This document shows positions 1 to 5,895 of a stretch of DNA of 8,923 bases, one piece after another. Below the pieces are notes generated by a model. The model worked only from the letters and a program-made list of their open reading frames with translations. It did no database searches and had not been told where the DNA came from. Origin of the DNA: Desulfobacteraceae bacterium (GTDB lineage: Bacteria > Desulfobacterota > Desulfobacteria > Desulfobacterales > Desulfosalsimonadaceae); NCBI GenBank assembly GCA_007136525.1, contig SLGU01000047.1, forward strand, positions 1 through 8,923. The letters run 5' to 3'. The first letter of the stretch is position 1. Each line of letters starts with the position of its first letter. The position numbers and the translations under genes are program-made.

Positions 1-2
1 GC

Positions 3-54
3 AATTTTTGAAGAATTGATAGTACTTATGTGTACGTGAGATTCTTCAGAAATT
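3..54. repeat. 14-bp-arm imperfect inverted repeat at left edge
   Basis: Arms 3-16 and 41-54 are reverse complements at 13 of 14 positions; the single difference would be a G-U pair in RNA. The spacer is 24 nt and contains two GTAC tetramers (22-25 and 32-35) that could extend the fold. No T-run follows the right arm, so it is not a standard rho-independent terminator for an upstream plus-strand gene. It may be a leader structure, an operator or the end of a repeat element; the gene to the left is not visible. Confidence 0.5.
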
Positions 55-107
55 ACGCGCAACGCAGATATTGGGCTTTTACGAAGCCGTCAAATTTGCA
101 TCCGACA

Positions 108-116
108 TGTTATGAT
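108..116 (+). promoter_or_regulatory. Candidate extended -10 promoter for the corA-like gene
   Basis: TGTTATGAT gives a TGn extension (108-110) followed by TATGAT (111-116), five of six matches to the sigma-70 -10 hexamer. No good -35 hexamer lies 16-18 bp upstream, which extended -10 promoters can tolerate. Transcription would begin near 123, leaving a leader of about 70 nt before the start codon at 193. The -10 overlaps the left arm of the dyad at 112-146. This is a pattern match only. Confidence 0.3.
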
Positions 117-146
117 GCCTATGTTTTCATATGACATGGGCATCAT
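112..146. repeat. 12-bp dyad / hairpin upstream of the corA-like gene
   Basis: ATGATGCCTATG (112-123) and CATGGGCATCAT (135-146) pair over 12 positions with one T-G wobble around an 11-nt loop. The element lies 46 bp before the start codon and overlaps the candidate -10. It could be a repressor site in DNA or a leader hairpin in RNA. No T-run follows it, so it does not look like a terminator. A shorter dyad, GCATTT-A-AAATGC, lies at 164-176 just before the ribosome-binding region. Confidence 0.5.
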
Positions 147-192
147 CATTTGGCCGATGAATGGCATTTAAAATGCAGGGATAATACAGCAG

Positions 193-1257
193 ATGGCGCA
201 GCAGGAAAAAATTCCGAAAAAGTACGGCATGTCACCGGGTTCCCTTGTATACACCGGCGACAAGGCCGCCCACGAACCGGTCTCCATAACGCTGATCGAT
301 TATAATGCAGACGAAATGGTTGAGAAAACCGGTGTCTCCCTCGATGATTGCGAATCTTATGTCAGCAGGGATTCGGTCACGTGGATCGATATTTCAGGGA
401 TTCACAATCCCGACATTATCGGCCGGCTCGGGACCATGTTTCAACTCCATCCGCTGTTGCTCGAGGATGTGCTCAACACCGCCGGGCGCCCCAAGATCGA
501 CGATTATGACGACTACCTGTTCATTGTGCTCAAAATGATCGATTACCGGACGGATTCCCTCCTGATCGAGCACGAGCATGTCTGCTTTGTTATCCGGGAA
601 GGCCTGGTTATTTCCCTTCAGGAGCATGAAGGGGATGTTTTCGGGCCGGTGCGGGAGCGCATCCGCAAGTCCAAGGGGCGTATGCGCAGATCCGGTGCCG
701 ATTACCTGGCCTACGCCCTGATGGATATGATCGTGGATCATTATTTCTGGGTGCTCGAAGAACTCGGTGAAAGAGTGGAGGAGTTTCAGGATGCCGTGCT
801 CGCCGATCCTGAGCCCTCCATTCTTGAAGCGGTTCACAACCTGAAGCGGCAGGTCATCTATATCCGCAAATCCGTATGGCCGGTCAGGGAAATCGCGGCA
901 GCGCTTCTACGCAGTGAATCCGGCCTGATCCGGCAGGAAACGCAGCTTTATCTGAGGGACGTCTATGATCATACCATACAGGTGGTGGAAACCGTGGAGA
1001 CCTTCAGAGAAGTGCTGGCAAGTGTGCTGGATATATACCTTTCCAGTGTAAACAACCGGATGAGCGAAGTGATGAAGGTGCTGACCATTATTGCCACCAT
1101 ATTCATCCCCTTGACGTTTTTAGCCGGTGTGTACGGCATGAATTTCGAGTTCATGCCGGAGCTGGAATGGCGCTATGCATACCCGGCGGTCTGGTTTATT
1201 TTCATTGCTGTCGGCTTTGGCATGGTGGCATGGTTTAAGTATAAAAAATGGTTTTAG
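193..1257 (+). CDS. corA: CorA-family magnesium/cobalt transporter
   Basis: The product is an inner-membrane divalent-cation channel, normally homopentameric, that takes up Mg2+ and often Co2+ or Ni2+. The 354 residues match the Thermotoga maritima CorA type in length (about 351 from memory) and in sequence feel throughout. A large soluble cytoplasmic domain (about 1-290) is followed by the stalk/pore helix (about 291-313), the signature Tyr-Gly-Met-Asn at 314-317 with the acidic periplasmic loop (Phe-Met-Pro-Glu-Leu), a second membrane helix (about 330-349) and a basic C-terminal end (Lys-Tyr-Lys-Lys-Trp-Phe). The stalk segment with Asp256/Asp259 and the LDIYLSSV segment around Asp280 resemble regions that carry inter-subunit Mg2+ sensor sites and gate residues in the Thermotoga protein. 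The start at 193 fits the family N-terminus (an SPGSLVYTG stretch soon after), although the upstream AGGG (177-180) is rather far away. The gene stands alone. The ion preferred cannot be read from sequence. Confidence 0.95.
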   Translation: MAQQEKIPKKYGMSPGSLVYTGDKAAHEPVSITLIDYNADEMVEKTGVSLDDCESYVSRDSVTWIDISGIHNPDIIGRLGTMFQLHPLLLEDVLNTAGRPKIDDYDDYLFIVLKMIDYRTDSLLIEHEHVCFVIREGLVISLQEHEGDVFGPVRERIRKSKGRMRRSGADYLAYALMDMIVDHYFWVLEELGERVEEFQDAVLADPEPSILEAVHNLKRQVIYIRKSVWPVREIAAALLRSESGLIRQETQLYLRDVYDHTIQVVETVETFREVLASVLDIYLSSVNNRMSEVMKVLTIIATIFIPLTFLAGVYGMNFEFMPELEWRYAYPAVWFIFIAVGFGMVAWFKYKKWF

Positions 1258-1315
1258 AACCTGTCGAATATTTTTGATTTCGGTTCAAGACCCGCTTCCT
1301 GGGATTTAATTGCTT

Positions 1316-1345
1316 CGAAATCGAAATCGGGATCGAAATCGGATT
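1316..1345. repeat. Degenerate CGAAAT hexamer array
   Basis: Five consecutive 6-bp units read CGAAAT, CGAAAT, CGGGAT, CGAAAT and CGGATT. An inverse-complement copy of the unit (GATTTCG) lies at 1276-1282 and could pair with any one of them. The array lies 58 bp after the corA-like stop codon, in non-coding DNA. It looks like a short tandem repeat; no function is evident. Confidence 0.6.
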
Positions 1346-1383
1346 TTGCAATTCAAAAGGCCACGCTGTCTTCATTATTATCG

Positions 1384-1392
1384 TGTTATAGT
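1384..1392 (+). promoter_or_regulatory. Candidate extended -10 promoter for the mscS-like gene
   Basis: TGTTATAGT carries a TGn extension and TATAGT (1387-1392), five of six matches to the sigma-70 -10 hexamer. It closely resembles the candidate in front of the corA-like gene. The -35 region near 1364-1369 is poor. Transcription would start near 1399 and give a leader of about 90 nt. Unverified pattern match. Confidence 0.3.
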
Positions 1393-1403
1393 GTCATTTG
1401 ATT

Positions 1404-1467
1404 TTTTCGATGGTTAAAACAAAGACATAGGGCCAAAAGGCAATTTTGAGATACGTTTTAACGAAAA
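1404..1467 (+). promoter_or_regulatory. Bulged stem in the mscS-like leader
   Basis: TTTTCG (1404-1409) can pair with CGAAAA (1462-1467), and TTAAAAC (1414-1420) with GTTTTAA (1455-1461). This gives 13 bp interrupted by a 4-nt bulge on the left side, with a 34-nt loop. It ends 22 nt before the start codon. The stem is AT-rich, so it could be chance; it could also be a leader structure or a protein site. Confidence 0.3.
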
Positions 1468-1489
1468 TGAACCTTCAATTTTAAAGATT

Positions 1490-3127
1490 ATGGCTATAAA
1501 CGGGGTCATGGACTTTTTCGGAGAGACGTTCGCGTATCTTCAGCGCCTGGTCGAACTGAACACGGACCTGCGGGTGGCGGTGGCCGTGGTCATGCTTGGC
1601 GGCGGGCTGTTTCTGATGGAATGGGTCGTCCGGCTGGTCAGGCACCGGATTAACGCGCAACAAGCGATCGACAGATGGGTCAAAATTGCGGAGCTCTCCG
1701 TTCCGCTCAGGCTGTTCATGTTCGCCGTGCTGATCAAGGTCGCCCGCATTCCGCTCCGGTTTCCGGTGGAAATGGAAATGGCTTTTGATGCGGTGGAGGG
1801 ATTGCTGATCGCCGTGGCCGCCATTATTGCCGCCCTCAAGGTCGTTTCCCTGCTGGACCGGGCCAAGAAGGAGATGCCCGAAGACCTGCGGGTGGTTATG
1901 CCGGAAAAGGCGTTTTCGTGGTTGAGGTATTCCCTTCGCATCGCCGTCCTGGCCGGGGTGGCAATGGCTTATATTTATTCACATCAGGAGATAATGCCCG
2001 CATGGCTGATCGCCTATGCATGGTGGCGGTATGTCCTGATATTCGGCGTCATGGTACTGATCTACATTGTCAACCAGGTTATCGGCAGATTTCTGCTGCA
2101 CCTGAGTGCCCACCTCAAGGATTCCAGCGAAAATATCCGGCTGCGCCTGATTCTGGCATCGGCGATCTGGCCAGTGCGCTTGCTGCTGCTCACCGTGATC
2201 ATTTACGCGGTCAAGGAGCTTTTTCACCTCTCGGATACCGGGGTGCAGTTTGTCGACACCGCCATTGGGCTTTTTGCCACCCTGGCGCTTATTCTTTTCG
2301 TCTACAAACTCATTGCGGTCATGGATTACGAACTGAAACGCCTGGTGTCAAGGGACGACAACCTTCTCGACCAGAATTTCGTCCAGATGATGCGTTTTCT
2401 GGCGCGCTTTACGGTGATTGTCATTGGCACGGTCTATGTGATACGGGCGGTGTCGGGCCAGCCGCTGAGCGCACTCCTCGCGGGATTGGGTATCGGCGGT
2501 CTGGCCATTGCACTCGCAGCTCAGGACACGCTCAAGAACCTTTTCGGCAGTGTCATGATCATGATGGACAAGCCGTTCAGCATCGGTCAGCGGGTGGTGG
2601 TGGAGGACACCGACGGGGTGGTGGAGGATATCGGCTTCAGGTCCACCCGGGTGCGGACGCTTGCCGGCCACCTGGTAACGGTCCCCAACGAAAAAATGGC
2701 CAACTCCAGGATCGAAAACATCGGCATGCGCCCGCATATCCGGCGCCTTGCCAATATCACCATCACCTATGACACGCCGGTGGAAAAAGTGAAAAAGGCG
2801 GTGGAGGTCCTCAAGGAAATCCTTGACAATCATGAAGGCATGCACCCGGATTTTCCGCCCCGTGTATTTTTTAATGAATTCAATGACGCATCGCTGAACA
2901 TCCTGATGCTCTACTGGTTTCACCCCAATGACTTCTGGGCGTATGCCCGCATGACCGAGAAGATCAACCTCGAGATCATGGAACGGTTCGAGGCTGAAGG
3001 CATCGAGTTCGCCTTCCCGACCACCACAACCTACCTGGCCCACGATGACCGGCGGCCGCTGCATATCAATATTACGGAGGCCGGTTTCGAGGGGCGGCCC
3101 GGTAAGGATCCGGGTATTGATCGGTAA
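1490..3127 (+). CDS. MscS-family mechanosensitive ion channel (long form)
   Basis: The product should be a tension-gated inner-membrane channel that releases solutes on hypo-osmotic shock. At 545 residues it is nearly twice the length of E. coli MscS (286). The extra length is N-terminal membrane sequence, with segments near 27-50, 68-86, 100-120, 148-163, 178-198, 218-240, 252-275 and 300-320. The pore helix follows at about 326-360, rich in Gly and Ala (LAGLGIGGLAIALAAQ), then the conserved NLFGS...MDKPF and the beta domain with VPN near 398-400. A C-terminal alpha/beta domain runs to about 520. The layout recalls larger MscS relatives such as YnaI or YbdG, but I cannot assign a subclass. 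The start is uncertain: ATG 1490 has a poor Shine-Dalgarno match, and ATG 1508 (starting MDFFGETF) is a possible alternative. The mini-protein gene follows 62 bp after the stop. Confidence 0.93.
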   Translation: MAINGVMDFFGETFAYLQRLVELNTDLRVAVAVVMLGGGLFLMEWVVRLVRHRINAQQAIDRWVKIAELSVPLRLFMFAVLIKVARIPLRFPVEMEMAFDAVEGLLIAVAAIIAALKVVSLLDRAKKEMPEDLRVVMPEKAFSWLRYSLRIAVLAGVAMAYIYSHQEIMPAWLIAYAWWRYVLIFGVMVLIYIVNQVIGRFLLHLSAHLKDSSENIRLRLILASAIWPVRLLLLTVIIYAVKELFHLSDTGVQFVDTAIGLFATLALILFVYKLIAVMDYELKRLVSRDDNLLDQNFVQMMRFLARFTVIVIGTVYVIRAVSGQPLSALLAGLGIGGLAIALAAQDTLKNLFGSVMIMMDKPFSIGQRVVVEDTDGVVEDIGFRSTRVRTLAGHLVTVPNEKMANSRIENIGMRPHIRRLANITITYDTPVEKVKKAVEVLKEILDNHEGMHPDFPPRVFFNEFNDASLNILMLYWFHPNDFWAYARMTEKINLEIMERFEAEGIEFAFPTTTTYLAHDDRRPLHINITEAGFEGRPGKDPGIDR

Positions 3128-3131
3128 GAAG

Positions 3132-3168
3132 TGCCTGTGTTATCCTTTATGTTTGCGGTAACAAGGCA
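3132..3168 (+). promoter_or_regulatory. Bulged hairpin between the mscS-like gene and the Cys-rich gene
   Basis: TGCCT (3132-3136) pairs with AGGCA (3164-3168), and TGTTA (3138-3142) with TAACA (3159-3163), leaving G3137 bulged and a 16-nt loop. The fold ends about 9 nt before the AAGGAG ribosome-binding site. An A-run, not a T-run, follows, so it is not a plus-strand terminator. It may affect mRNA processing or translation of the downstream gene. Confidence 0.35.
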
Positions 3169-3177
3169 AATAAAAAA

Positions 3178-3183
3178 AAGGAG
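3178..3183 (+). promoter_or_regulatory. Ribosome-binding site that fixes the start of the Cys-rich protein
   Basis: AAGGAG is a near-perfect Shine-Dalgarno sequence. It directly abuts the first in-frame ATG (3184), which is too close for initiation, and lies 6 nt before the ATG at 3190. The second ATG is therefore the likely start. Confidence 0.75.
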
Positions 3184-3189
3184 ATGATA

Positions 3190-3393
3190 ATGGAATGCAT
3201 CAAGGAGAAGAACCTGGCAAACTGCAACTGTACCTATGAACCCTGCTCCAGGAAGGGCAACTGCTGCGAATGCCTGGAATATCACCTGAAAAGCCGGCAG
3301 TTGCCTGCTTGCGTGTTTCCCGCCGATGCGGAGGCTACCTATGACCGTTCCTTCAGGCACTTTGCACGTCTTGTGCAGGAGGGGCGGGTTTAG
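3190..3393 (+). CDS. Small cysteine-rich protein, DUF6485-like
   Basis: A 67-residue soluble protein of unknown function. It has eight cysteines, at 3, 12, 14, 19, 25, 26, 28 and 41, plus His32. Most fall in the first 30 residues as C-N-C, P-C and C-C-E-C clusters, followed by Leu-Pro-Ala-Cys and a helical, Arg-rich tail without cysteines. This resembles the DUF6485 family as I remember it, found mostly in anaerobes. The cysteine spacing suggests a structural zinc or an Fe-S site, but no metal can be assigned. There is no signal peptide. It follows the MscS-like gene by 62 bp on the same strand and could be co-transcribed with it. An upstream in-frame ATG at 3184 would add two residues (Met-Ile) and is disfavoured by ribosome-binding-site spacing. 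Confidence 0.85.
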   Translation: MECIKEKNLANCNCTYEPCSRKGNCCECLEYHLKSRQLPACVFPADAEATYDRSFRHFARLVQEGRV

Positions 3394-3465
3394 GCGCATT
3401 TCCTTGTTCGCGGTCCGGGCTGAAAGGGCAGGGCGCGGCCGAAATGCTACCTTTCAACACCAGTT

Positions 3466-3486
3466 ATCACGCCCTTGGGGTGTGAT
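3466..3486 (+). promoter_or_regulatory. 9-bp hairpin just upstream of the radical SAM gene
   Basis: ATCACGCCC (3466-3474) and GGGTGTGAT (3478-3486) form nine pairs, one of them G-U, around a TTG triloop. It ends 15 nt before the ATG at 3502, next to the weak ribosome-binding stretch CAGGGA. No T-run follows, so it is not an obvious terminator of the preceding gene. It could be a leader hairpin controlling translation or a DNA dyad bound by a regulator. A longer-range inverted pair, GCATTTC (3396-3402) and GAAATGC (3441-3447), lies upstream. Confidence 0.5.
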
Positions 3487-3501
3487 TATGCAGGGAATGG
3501 G

Positions 3502-5295
3502 ATGAGAAAATACAAAAATATCCTTCTGGTTTATCCGGAAGTCCCCGGCAATACCTACTGGAGTTACAAATATGCCCTGAGATTCATAAACAGGAAAAGC
3601 ACCATGCCGCCGTTGGGCCTTGTGACTGTTGCCGCGTACTTCCCCGGAGAATATGATCTGAAGCTGGTCGATCTCAACGTGTGCCGCCTCAGGGACGAAG
3701 AACTGGAATGGGCGGATGCGGTTTTCATTTCTGCCATGATCGTCCAGAAAGCATCGATGGAAAGCGTTGTCGAAAGATGCCGCGCCCATGGCAAAACCGT
3801 TGTGGCGGGCGGTCCCTACGTGACCAGCAGCCATGAGTCGATCCGCGGGGTGGATCATTTCCTGTCAGGGGAAGTGGATCACACGCTTGCCGGTTTCCTG
3901 GACGACCTGCAGAACGGGACGGCCAGAAAGGTTTATCCGATGCCGGAACACCCCGATATTTCATGCCTGCCGACTCCCCGCTTCGACCTGCTGGACATGA
4001 CGGCCTATGGCTCGATGGCCATCCAGTACTCGCGGGGATGCCCCTTCCGCTGTGAATTCTGCGACATCTGGACGGTTTACGGAAACAGGCCGCGGCTGAA
4101 AACAGCCGATACCCTGATTGCCGAAATCGATACCCTTTACCGGCTCGGCTGGGAAGGGGCCGTGTTCGTTGTTGATGACAATTTTATCGGCAACCGGCGC
4201 CGGGTGAAAAACGAACTGCTGCCCGCGCTCAAAAACTGGCAGCAAAGCCGCGGCTATCCGTTTCACTTCTTCACCGAGGCGAGCATCAACCTGGCAGACG
4301 ACGAAGCGATTCTGACCGCAATGCGGGAAGCCGGTTTCAACGAGGTGTTTATCGGAATCGAAACCCCCAACCGGGAAGGGCTTGAGGAAACGGGAAAAAA
4401 TCAGAACCTGAAAAGCGACATGGCGGCATCGGTCAGGGTGATCCAGCGGCACGGCATCGAGGTGCTGGCCGGCTTTATCATCGGTTTTGACTCCGACCCG
4501 CCGGATATATTCGACCGGCAGGTCGAGTTCATTCAGAAAAATGCCATTCCCAAGGCCATGATTGGCCTGTTGACCGCGCTTCCCGGCACCCGCCTGTTCG
4601 ACCGCCTGGAAAAAGAAGGCCGTCTGCTGCATTCGCCTGCGGGAAACAACACCCATTCCCTGACCACCAATTTTGTCACCCGGATGGATCCCGGCCTTAT
4701 CCGCGAAGGTTACAAGACACTGTTGAACCGCCTCTATGACCGGCGGATGAAAAACTATTTTGCAAGATGCACCGATCTTCTGGACAATATCGAATACCGG
4801 GATTTCTACCAGAGAAAAATTCGCTTTGAGGAAGTGAAGATTTTTTTTTTCTTTCTTTTACGCAAGTCTTTTACACCTTATGGTTTTGAGTATTTGAAAT
4901 ATCTTATCCGGAATTTTTTCAAAAACCGGGATCTGTTTGCCGAAGTGGTAACCCTGTCCATCTGCGGCCATCATTTCCACAAGATTACCCGCCAGACCCT
5001 GAAAAAAGAACGAATAGAATCCCTGATAGAGGAAAAAAGCCAATACTTTTCTGGACTCATCAATCAATACACGGCTGCGCTCAGTGGCAATTCCCGAAAA
5101 CGGCTGAAATATGTCAACCGGCTGTGGAAAAAGCGCATCCGGCTTCTGAAACAGATGCAGACAAAGATAAACCGCCTGAACCGGGAGTTCAGGGAGGACC
5201 TGAACCACCGATTCGTCGAGATATCCGCCCAGATGCGCGAGCAGATGATCCGGTTCGAGACCCTTGCCTTCATGAAGGATTATTCGCAGGAGTAG
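3502..5295 (+). CDS. B12-binding-domain radical SAM protein with DUF4070-like region
   Basis: A predicted radical SAM enzyme of 597 residues. Residues about 1-145 form a Rossmann-like cobalamin-binding-type domain (ILLVYPEVPGN, PPLGLVTVAAY, VVAGGPY). The [4Fe-4S] motif CxxxCxxC is at Cys180, Cys184 and Cys187 within SRGCPFRCEFCDI. The VVDDNFIGN segment (about 221-229), the TEASINLADDE segment and the GFIIGFDSDPPDIF segment are typical of the DUF4070 subgroup, which includes the hopanoid methylase HpnP. The DUF4070-like part spans about 390-500. A basic, probably helical or coiled tail (about 500-597) follows, with many Lys/Arg/Glu. The reaction is unknown; methylation of a lipid or other unactivated carbon is plausible by family, but no hopanoid gene is in view. 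The start at ATG 3502 is preferred over an in-frame TTG at 3475, which lies in the loop of a hairpin. A T10 tract at 4841-4850 keeps the reading frame. Confidence 0.88.
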   Translation: MRKYKNILLVYPEVPGNTYWSYKYALRFINRKSTMPPLGLVTVAAYFPGEYDLKLVDLNVCRLRDEELEWADAVFISAMIVQKASMESVVERCRAHGKTVVAGGPYVTSSHESIRGVDHFLSGEVDHTLAGFLDDLQNGTARKVYPMPEHPDISCLPTPRFDLLDMTAYGSMAIQYSRGCPFRCEFCDIWTVYGNRPRLKTADTLIAEIDTLYRLGWEGAVFVVDDNFIGNRRRVKNELLPALKNWQQSRGYPFHFFTEASINLADDEAILTAMREAGFNEVFIGIETPNREGLEETGKNQNLKSDMAASVRVIQRHGIEVLAGFIIGFDSDPPDIFDRQVEFIQKNAIPKAMIGLLTALPGTRLFDRLEKEGRLLHSPAGNNTHSLTTNFVTRMDPGLIREGYKTLLNRLYDRRMKNYFARCTDLLDNIEYRDFYQRKIRFEEVKIFFFFLLRKSFTPYGFEYLKYLIRNFFKNRDLFAEVVTLSICGHHFHKITRQTLKKERIESLIEEKSQYFSGLINQYTAALSGNSRKRLKYVNRLWKKRIRLLKQMQTKINRLNREFREDLNHRFVEISAQMREQMIRFETLAFMKDYSQE

Positions 5296-5322
5296 CGGCT
5301 GCCGGGAAAAGCCGCTGTTTTT
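5294..5322 (+). terminator. Probable rho-independent terminator overlapping the radical SAM stop codon
   Basis: AGCGGCT (5294-5300) pairs perfectly with AGCCGCT (5310-5316) around a 9-nt loop, and G then TTTTT (5318-5322) follows. The left arm begins inside the TAG stop codon. The GC-rich 7-bp stem with a U-tract fits an intrinsic terminator, although the T-run is short. It would reduce read-through into the MaoC-like gene 32 bp downstream. Confidence 0.6.
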
Positions 5323-5353
5323 CGATCACCGTACCTGGAAAGGAAAGACAACA

Positions 5354-5815
5354 ATGCCTCGCACAATGCCTTTGAATGAAATCAAAAACCTGGTGGGAAG
5401 CGAAGCGGGAAGAAGCGATTGGTTCAGCATTGACCAGGACCGCGTCAACCGGTTTGCCGACTGCACCGAGGACCGCCAGTGGATCCACGTGGACCGGGAG
5501 AAAGCGGCAAAAGGGCCTTTTGGCGGCACCATCGCCCACGGTTTTTTAACCGTATCCCTGATCCCCTATTTTGACAGGGAGTTCGGGGTGGTTCCGGAAG
5601 GCGCGTCCATGACCGTCAATTACGGGCTGAACAAGGTGCGCCTGCTGAACCCGGTGCCCGTGGGCGCCAGGATACGCGATGTCATGACCATCACAGAGGT
5701 TGCGGAAAAAGGGGGAGGGCGCGTCCTGATAACCACGACCCATACCATCGGGATCGAGGGTCAGGAAAAACCGGCCTGCGTGGCCGAGGCCCTGATGATG
5801 TACATGTTGGAATGA
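5354..5815 (+). CDS. MaoC-family (R)-specific enoyl-CoA hydratase-like protein
   Basis: A 153-residue single hot-dog-fold protein, predicted to add water reversibly to trans-2-enoyl-CoA (or a related acyl thioester) to give the (R)-3-hydroxyacyl product in the cytoplasm. The hydratase signature is visible: Asp40 and His45 in the D-x4-H arrangement used by PhaJ-type enzymes, followed by GPFGGTIAHGFL (about 54-65), the conserved Gly-Gly-x-x-Ala-His-Gly turn. The length is normal for the single-domain NodN/Rv0130-like MaoC group. ATG 5354 is preceded by AGGAAAG (5341-5347), a good ribosome-binding site; an ATG at 5366 is a weaker option. The gene lies 58 bp after the radical SAM gene on the same strand, with a terminator-like hairpin between. 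Substrate chain length and pathway (beta-oxidation, aromatic or lipid metabolism) cannot be read from sequence. Confidence 0.9.
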   Translation: MPRTMPLNEIKNLVGSEAGRSDWFSIDQDRVNRFADCTEDRQWIHVDREKAAKGPFGGTIAHGFLTVSLIPYFDREFGVVPEGASMTVNYGLNKVRLLNPVPVGARIRDVMTITEVAEKGGGRVLITTTHTIGIEGQEKPACVAEALMMYMLE

Positions 5816-5895
5816 TGGTCTTTCAAGGCTTCCCGCCGCTTTTTTTACCAATCCGTCTGTATTCATTTTGAGGGGTTTTCGGGTTCAGGGTGCTG

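Noticed and set aside
1..192. Mg2+-sensing M-box type riboswitch in front of the corA-like gene
   Set aside because: The visible inverted repeats do not match the conserved core I remember for the M-box, and the leader after the predicted start site is too short.
394..837. 147-codon minus-strand frame inside the corA-like gene
   Set aside because: It is antisense to a clear CorA coding region and shows no family features or ribosome-binding site worth noting.
1918..2772. 284-codon open frame inside the mscS-like gene, same strand, other frame
   Set aside because: It lies wholly inside a well-supported membrane channel gene, its translation is low-complexity (Gly, His, Arg, Pro) and no family features are seen.
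3475..3501. TTG start for the radical SAM protein giving nine extra residues
   Set aside because: The TTG is in the loop of a 9-bp hairpin and has no ribosome-binding site, and the ATG at 3502 starts the usual family N-terminus (RKYKNILLVYP).
5827..5846. Terminator after the MaoC-like gene (T7 run at 5840-5846)
   Set aside because: Only a 3-bp GGC/GCC stem precedes the T-run, too weak to call. No better hairpin was seen in the 80-bp convergent gap on either strand.
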